From Candidatus Poribacteria bacterium (GTDB taxonomy: Bacteria; Poribacteria; WGA-4E; WGA-3G): DNA of 46,293 nt. This document shows positions 42,391 to 46,293 of the stretch, one piece after another. Position 1 is the first letter of the stretch. Each line of letters starts with the position of its first letter. A program made the translations under genes and the position numbers. Where the stretch lies: the NCBI GenBank assembly GCA_022821065.1, contig JAJEEK010000112.1, positions 1 through 46,293 on the forward strand, in the 5' to 3' direction. Under the pieces are notes generated by a model. It saw nothing but the letters and a program-made list of their open reading frames with translations. It made no database searches and was not told where the DNA came from.

Positions 42391-43227
42391 ATGTTATCTC
42401 CATATTTGACGGATGTCCAACAAAAGGTGTGGCAGACAGAGGGGTATCTGATTCTCAAGAACGTTCTTTCACCTACTGAGATCGACACACTTTTGGAAGC
42501 GGTGGACGCAGTGATTGAAACTTATGTCCAAGAGACACCGAGTCTGCAACAAGGCAACCGGTTCGGAAAAGGTGCCTATACGATTATCCGAGCGATTGAA
42601 CGGACGGATGCCCTTGACCCGCTTACCGACCACCCACGTACCTTCGGCACGATCCTATCACTCATGGGTCCCTATCTCCAGATCATGGGGACACAAATCT
42701 ACGTCCGACATCCGGACGTTGCGGCTTTGATGGGATTCCATACGGATGCTGGTCCGTCGCTTCAACGTATCCACCCGCACCCGGATAGTCTGCCGTTGCA
42801 ATTCAAAATCCAATTTTTCTTGACGGATCTGAGCGAACCGGATCAGGGAAATTTTATGTGTGTGCCGGGAAGCCATAAAGTTCGTTTTCCAGAAAAGCGG
42901 TTAGAGAAAGGCGAGTACCCTGAAGGTGCGGTTCAGGTGCTTGCGGCGGCAGGCGATGCGGTTATCTTTCCGTGGGCGTTGTGGCACGGTGTCGGACCGA
43001 ATCAGACGGATCGCATCCGCAAAAGCGTCACGTTCCGGTATGGACAGATGTGGTCCCGTCCTTATGATTACGACAAACTCCCTGCAGAGGCACTCACCCG
43101 GATGACACCGCGTCGCCGTCGGTTATTCGGGGATATGGGAGAAGATCATCATCCGACCGATTATTTCAAGCCGCACGATCAGCTCGAAATCATTTACGGA
43201 GACGAATGGAATGTTCCGCTCCCCTGA
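42391..43227 (+). CDS. Phytanoyl-CoA dioxygenase (PhyH) family Fe(II)/2-oxoglutarate oxygenase
   Basis: The 278-aa protein has the iron-binding triad H117 and D119 (GFHTDAG) and H199 (LWHGV), with a likely 2-oxoglutarate-binding Arg near 208-210 (DRIRKS). The N-terminal segment QTEGYLILKNVLSPTEID is typical of the family. Its substrate is unknown. The ATG has AAAGGAG eight bases upstream and a separate strong promoter, so it is transcribed alone. It is convergent with the metallophosphoesterase gene, about 80 bases apart. Confidence 0.88.
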   Translation: MLSPYLTDVQQKVWQTEGYLILKNVLSPTEIDTLLEAVDAVIETYVQETPSLQQGNRFGKGAYTIIRAIERTDALDPLTDHPRTFGTILSLMGPYLQIMGTQIYVRHPDVAALMGFHTDAGPSLQRIHPHPDSLPLQFKIQFFLTDLSEPDQGNFMCVPGSHKVRFPEKRLEKGEYPEGAVQVLAAAGDAVIFPWALWHGVGPNQTDRIRKSVTFRYGQMWSRPYDYDKLPAEALTRMTPRRRRLFGDMGEDHHPTDYFKPHDQLEIIYGDEWNVPLP

Positions 43228-43306
43228 GGATATCGCAATCGGTGAATTATCAAAATATGTAAGGATACCGTTGTAAGTGCCTGCAAACGCACCATCTGAT
43301 ACCGGG

Positions 43307-44674
43307 CTAATGCACTCGGATGATGCGGCGTCCTGTGAAGGTTTGACCGAACATATCAGTTGTCCGGACGTAGATAACGTGTGTTCCTTTGTGGACATTT
43401 GCTGGGAGTTTCGCTTGCCAGATGTGTGATGATTTTGTAGTTCCGCTCAGCCTTTTCGTCTTTTGCGGCGGTTCGCTATCCTCCTTCAATTGTGGTTTCA
43501 TCGCTTCCCGAAAGGCGATATGCAGTTTCCGCGCGAGGTGATTCGCATCGTCCCGTTTCTTGAGGGCTTTATAGTATGGGTCTTGCTGAGGCGCATAGGT
43601 CATCGGTTTCCATTCAGCATTTTCACCGAGACGGAATTCAACTGTTGAGCGTTTCGTACCGCCAAAAACGTTAACAACGACATCTGTTTTGCCAGTTTCC
43701 GTTGCCGCAACTTCCCAAGGTGCCCAGACGTTCATCTGATAATCTGCTGGGCGCCGGGCGGCTTTAAAGCGAATTGAATATTGATTTCCGCTGAATGTGA
43801 AGATACCATATCCGTTCGGTGCGCCATCTCGCATAGTTGTGTGCGGAATACCGACTTCATCAAGCGCGCCTTGCCACCAACTGCCTGATGCGGTTGCATG
43901 ATTGTGGTGATGATGGGGGTCGTCGCCATGCCAACCGTGATCGGGTCCGATGAAGTCATCCCGTTGGAAGTGCGTATGTGCTGATAGGGATAACGTATGC
44001 GGTCGATCGCCGAGCAGATTCATCAACTTCTTCACATCGCGCATCTCAGTCAACGGAATATGAAAAGATACAACAACGAGTTGATCTTTCGGCACAAAAG
44101 CGAGGTCGTTGCGAATAAACGTCAATTGTTGTTCACCCACTTCACTGGCGTAGCGAGGCTGGTTCTTTTCATCGCGATGAAAGTATACATTGTCGATGTT
44201 AATAAAATGTACAGGTCCCCAATCATAAGCATAGCATGTGGGGCCATATACACGTTCAAAAGTCTCATCGGCGTGGCGGTCATCGGTAGCGAGGCGATTC
44301 ATATCATGGTTACCATAGACGTTGTACCACGGTATCCCAACGGTAGCCATTACCTCGTTCAGAGGGTGGAATAAGTTTAAGTCGTCCCCGACCAGATCGC
44401 CGAGACTGATGCCGAACACTGCATCAGTGCCAATAACTTCTTCTACTACATCATGCGCTAACCACTCAATCTCTTGCATACTGTAGGGTTGTGTATCTCC
44501 GAAAACAAGTACCTTGAAAGTATCCGCTTCAGCTTGTTTAGTGAGCGGAAAATCAATCGATGCTGGCAATGGGCCGGTGGGTGCGACCCCTGGGTACTTC
44601 AGTCCATCTGGTGAACCGTTCGGTTTGTGGATGTAATAAAATTTCGGGAGACGATTTTCATCAACCGGTGTCAT
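43307..44674 (-). CDS. Calcineurin-like metallophosphoesterase, N-terminally truncated
   Basis: The 455-aa protein has the five metallophosphoesterase motifs: GDTQ (59-62), GDLVGD (92-97), GNHD (121-124), SFHIPL and SAHTHFQRD. A C-terminal Ig-like domain follows. The first residues (TPVDENRLPKFYYIHKPNGSP) are the end of the MetallophosN-type N-terminal domain; codons for KPRGF continue in frame upstream of the ATG until the IS605-type right end at 44694. Intact relatives start with a signal peptide and the rest of that domain. The truncated product would lack secretion and may be non-functional, although the catalytic core is complete. Confidence 0.8.
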   Translation of the reverse strand: MTPVDENRLPKFYYIHKPNGSPDGLKYPGVAPTGPLPASIDFPLTKQAEADTFKVLVFGDTQPYSMQEIEWLAHDVVEEVIGTDAVFGISLGDLVGDDLNLFHPLNEVMATVGIPWYNVYGNHDMNRLATDDRHADETFERVYGPTCYAYDWGPVHFINIDNVYFHRDEKNQPRYASEVGEQQLTFIRNDLAFVPKDQLVVVSFHIPLTEMRDVKKLMNLLGDRPHTLSLSAHTHFQRDDFIGPDHGWHGDDPHHHHNHATASGSWWQGALDEVGIPHTTMRDGAPNGYGIFTFSGNQYSIRFKAARRPADYQMNVWAPWEVAATETGKTDVVVNVFGGTKRSTVEFRLGENAEWKPMTYAPQQDPYYKALKKRDDANHLARKLHIAFREAMKPQLKEDSEPPQKTKRLSGTTKSSHIWQAKLPANVHKGTHVIYVRTTDMFGQTFTGRRIIRVH

Positions 44675-44702
44675 AAACCCACGGGGTTTAACATTGACAT
44701 CC

Positions 44703-44860
44703 TCTCCAATCTAAAGATTGGAGATTCCTTTTGTTCCTTGTAGGAACATTCTCCGCTCAGGCGGAGCAACATGGGACTTCTAATCGAATACCCACGGGCG
44801 GTGCCATAGCCGCCACTACGGGGTCGCCTAAGCAACCCAGATACTTTTGTCTTATATTAA
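44703..44860 (-). ncRNA. Candidate omega (reRNA) guide scaffold at the tnpB 3' end
   Basis: In IS605-type elements the guide RNA comes from the tnpB 3' end and right end. Here three consecutive hairpins and the end motif AGGATGTCAA are arranged accordingly. The 5' boundary is a guess. The guide would be the first 16-20 bases beyond 44694, i.e. the broken metallophosphoesterase gene. Confidence 0.45.
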
Positions 44861-45950
44861 TTGCACCAACACCGTCGCGGTGATATGAAAACCCGCATTT
44901 GCATTTATACTCGCGATTGCTGGGTTTATGTTTCTTACCGCAACTTGGACAGGTTTGTGAAGTATACGCCTCATCAATCACTTCAACTTTGATCCCTAAA
45001 GCCTTTGCTTTGTATGAAATCAGTTGTGTGACTTTGCCAAATGCCCATTGATGCAACTTTTGATTAGTACATTTGCCGTAGTTAATATTATCGCGAATAC
45101 CTGTCAAATCGCCAATCACAATAGTACCAATAGAACCACTCTCGCACAATTTCACAAACTCCGTTGTATGTTTGTGTAACCCATCGCGTATCTGATTGTC
45201 GATTTTTCTGATGCGTTTCCATTTGCGACGCACGAGATGCCACCAGCGTTTAGAATGGCGTTTACACCTATCAATCTTCTTGCCAAATGATGCTATCACT
45301 TTGTTCCTCAACCGGTATAGACTTCTAATATACCGCCCATTGAAAATTAAGGTATCAACACCATTGTGACTGACTATAGGATGTATCTCGCCAATATCAA
45401 CGCCAACAACACCTTCACCATCAGACTTAAGAGCCTTTTCTACCCCATACACAAAATGTAAAGAATACTGACCTTTGTCATACACTAACTCAACAATCGC
45501 AATATGTGCTATAGCATACTGCACATCAAAGTTTTTCGGTAAATTTACATACAAAGGCTCATTGCCCTGACCATTAGAAAGACGCAGCTTTCTTTTCCCT
45601 ATGAATCGAATCGCTGATTTTTTCCAAGTCGTTGTTTGAAATGTTTTATCGCGATGGGGAGGCTTCGCTTTTTTATCACCATTCTTGCGCAACTCACGAA
45701 AACCTTTGCGATTTTTGAAATATCGCGAACGTACCTCTTGAATGCTTTGTGAATGTAAAGGTTGCGATTTTGATAATTCCTTGTCCATCCACAATTCACA
45801 AGACTTGTCAAGCCTGCCACCAGTTCGGTAGCCATGAGCATAGTCCCATGTACCCTTCAAACGTAAACATTCACACCACACAGACGCTGTAGCGGCATTG
45901 ATAGCTTCCAATTGGTCGGTATATTGAATTTTCAACTTACGTGTATGCAT
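44757..45950 (-). CDS. tnpB: TnpB RNA-guided nuclease (OrfB), with altered RuvC-II motif
   Basis: The 397-aa protein (numbering from ATG 45950) has RuvC-I GVDIGE (Asp about 185), a C-terminal zinc ribbon CPSCG...CKCG (about 334-352) and RuvC-III HRDGVGAINI (Asp about 359). The RuvC-II strand reads IVIGDLTGIRDN: the catalytic Glu of IVxEDL is Gly. A Glu occurs at about 327 in DEAYTSQTC, the place proposed for a relocated catalytic Glu in some TnpB lineages. I chose ATG 45950, six bases after AAGGAG; the ATG at 45956 overlaps the ribosome site. Confidence 0.9.
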   Translation of the reverse strand: MHTRKLKIQYTDQLEAINAATASVWCECLRLKGTWDYAHGYRTGGRLDKSCELWMDKELSKSQPLHSQSIQEVRSRYFKNRKGFRELRKNGDKKAKPPHRDKTFQTTTWKKSAIRFIGKRKLRLSNGQGNEPLYVNLPKNFDVQYAIAHIAIVELVYDKGQYSLHFVYGVEKALKSDGEGVVGVDIGEIHPIVSHNGVDTLIFNGRYIRSLYRLRNKVIASFGKKIDRCKRHSKRWWHLVRRKWKRIRKIDNQIRDGLHKHTTEFVKLCESGSIGTIVIGDLTGIRDNINYGKCTNQKLHQWAFGKVTQLISYKAKALGIKVEVIDEAYTSQTCPSCGKKHKPSNREYKCKCGFSYHRDGVGAINIRQKYLGCLGDPVVAAMAPPVGIRLEVPCCSA

Positions 45951-46169
45951 TGCCATCTCCTTACATTGCTACCGATGCTATTCGGTTGGTGGTAGAGACT
46001 GCCCTTGGCAGGGCAGATAGCATTCTCTACCAGCAATGCAATTATATGATAACACACAAACAAAAATCTGTCAAGCAAAAATTTTACTTGACAGATTTTA
46101 TCAAATTACATATACTACACATATATCAACATTCAGCAGACGGTGCTTTAGCCCGGCTTGTTGGTATAT

Positions 46170-46203
46170 TAAAACAGGCAGGTTTTGCAACCTACCTGTT
46201 TTT
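46170..46203 (-). terminator. Hairpin, probable terminator of the truncated gene at the window end
   Basis: AAACAGGCAGGTT-TTGC-AACCTACCTGTTT forms a 13-bp stem; the single discordant position is a G-U pair only when read on the minus strand, which favours that direction. It lies just downstream of the stop at 46211. The sequence 46100-46169 shows nothing else. Confidence 0.5.
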
Positions 46204-46210
46204 GAGAAAT

Positions 46211-46293
46211 CTAACGACTTATGCGTTTGATTTCTCTTGCCATAGCAATATCTGCTTTTCTAATCTCGGCATTAATTCTTTTTATAGCCGAAA
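46211..46293 (-). CDS. C-terminal end of an unidentified protein (cut by window edge)
   Basis: An open frame enters from the right edge and ends with TAG at 46211. The last residues read AIKRINAEIRKADIAMAREIKRISR, a basic amphipathic helix. No family can be assigned from 26 residues. The hairpin just beyond the stop supports this as a true gene end. Confidence 0.4.
   Translation of the reverse strand, partial: SAIKRINAEIRKADIAMAREIKRISR

Larger units (their letters stand above)
44694..46099 (-). mobile_element. IS605/IS1341-type element carrying tnpB only
   Basis: The right end on the minus strand reads AGGATGTCAA (to 44694) preceded by hairpins at 44703-44724, 44733-44747 and 44751-44766. 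The left end has a perfect 13-bp inverted repeat AAAATCTGTCAAG/CTTGACAGATTTT (46063-46099) and a large hairpin (GGTAGAGA at 45991 with TCTCTACC at 46024). TTGAT lies immediately outside the left end (46104-46100), the type of target sequence used by ISDra2-like elements. There is no tnpA, so it cannot move alone. Boundaries are inferred. Confidence 0.75.

Noticed and set aside
43123..43398. 91-aa minus-strand frame between PhyH and the metallophosphoesterase
   Set aside because: It overlaps both gene ends out of frame and has no family resemblance.
44694..46293. Simple split of the metallophosphoesterase gene by the IS element
   Set aside because: Joining the IS flanks gives no MetallophosN sequence upstream in the remaining 190 bases, so the missing half is not just on the other side.

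Overview
The window looks like a chromosome segment of an uncultured Gram-negative bacterium. Two phytanoyl-CoA-dioxygenase-like proteins, long WD40 proteins, a Gfo/Idh oxidoreductase beside a sugar isomerase, Planctomycetes-like c-type cytochromes and many short intergenic repeats fit Candidatus Poribacteria or a relative. That assignment is pattern-based and of moderate confidence; there is no rRNA in the window to confirm it.

Bases 1-17850 (all minus strand) form one long respiratory locus. In transcription order: Rieske protein, b6-type cytochrome b, subunit IV with a KAPWYF motif, an eight-CXXCH membrane-anchored cytochrome c, a small cytochrome c, a blue-copper protein, a CydA-like oxidase subunit with no CydB, a small membrane protein, a membrane diheme cytochrome, a membrane monoheme cytochrome, a diheme cytochrome fused to an ethylbenzene-dehydrogenase-type heme-b domain, a second blue-copper protein, an ABC ATPase and permease, CoxB and the start of CoxA. 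Two good sigma70-type promoters precede it. The layout suggests electrons pass from a quinol-oxidising Rieske/b6-type complex through many c-hemes and cupredoxins to two different terminal oxidases.

Bases 18300-20600 are decayed: a LamG fragment run into a DUF6883 domain with an in-frame TGA, an intact DUF4926 gene, and the collapsed remains of a type ISP restriction-modification gene. Bases 20600-27800 (minus) hold an NAD-dependent epimerase-like gene, a kinase-like gene upstream of a PhyH dioxygenase, and two tandem WD40 paralogues.

Bases 28100-38050 (mostly plus) hold a HIT hydrolase, a RhaI-type sugar isomerase with a Gfo/Idh partner, an antitoxin-like HTH gene coupled to an alpha/beta hydrolase (both minus), comF, smc and a conserved unknown. 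A near-identical inverted repeat of about 180 bp brackets the rhaI-to-smc block. Bases 38190-43230 hold a RelE toxin with an unusually large antitoxin-like partner, recG and a second PhyH gene. The right end has a 5'-truncated metallophosphoesterase abutting an IS605-type tnpB element whose RuvC-II glutamate is replaced by glycine.

Intergenic DNA is crowded with mobile-looking repeats: a ~120-bp MITE-like family (six copies in one orientation), a second family filling spacers of the respiratory locus, a 224-bp element with 19-bp ends, and small palindromes tagged with ATRTCTATAG. I saw no CRISPR array, tRNA or rRNA.
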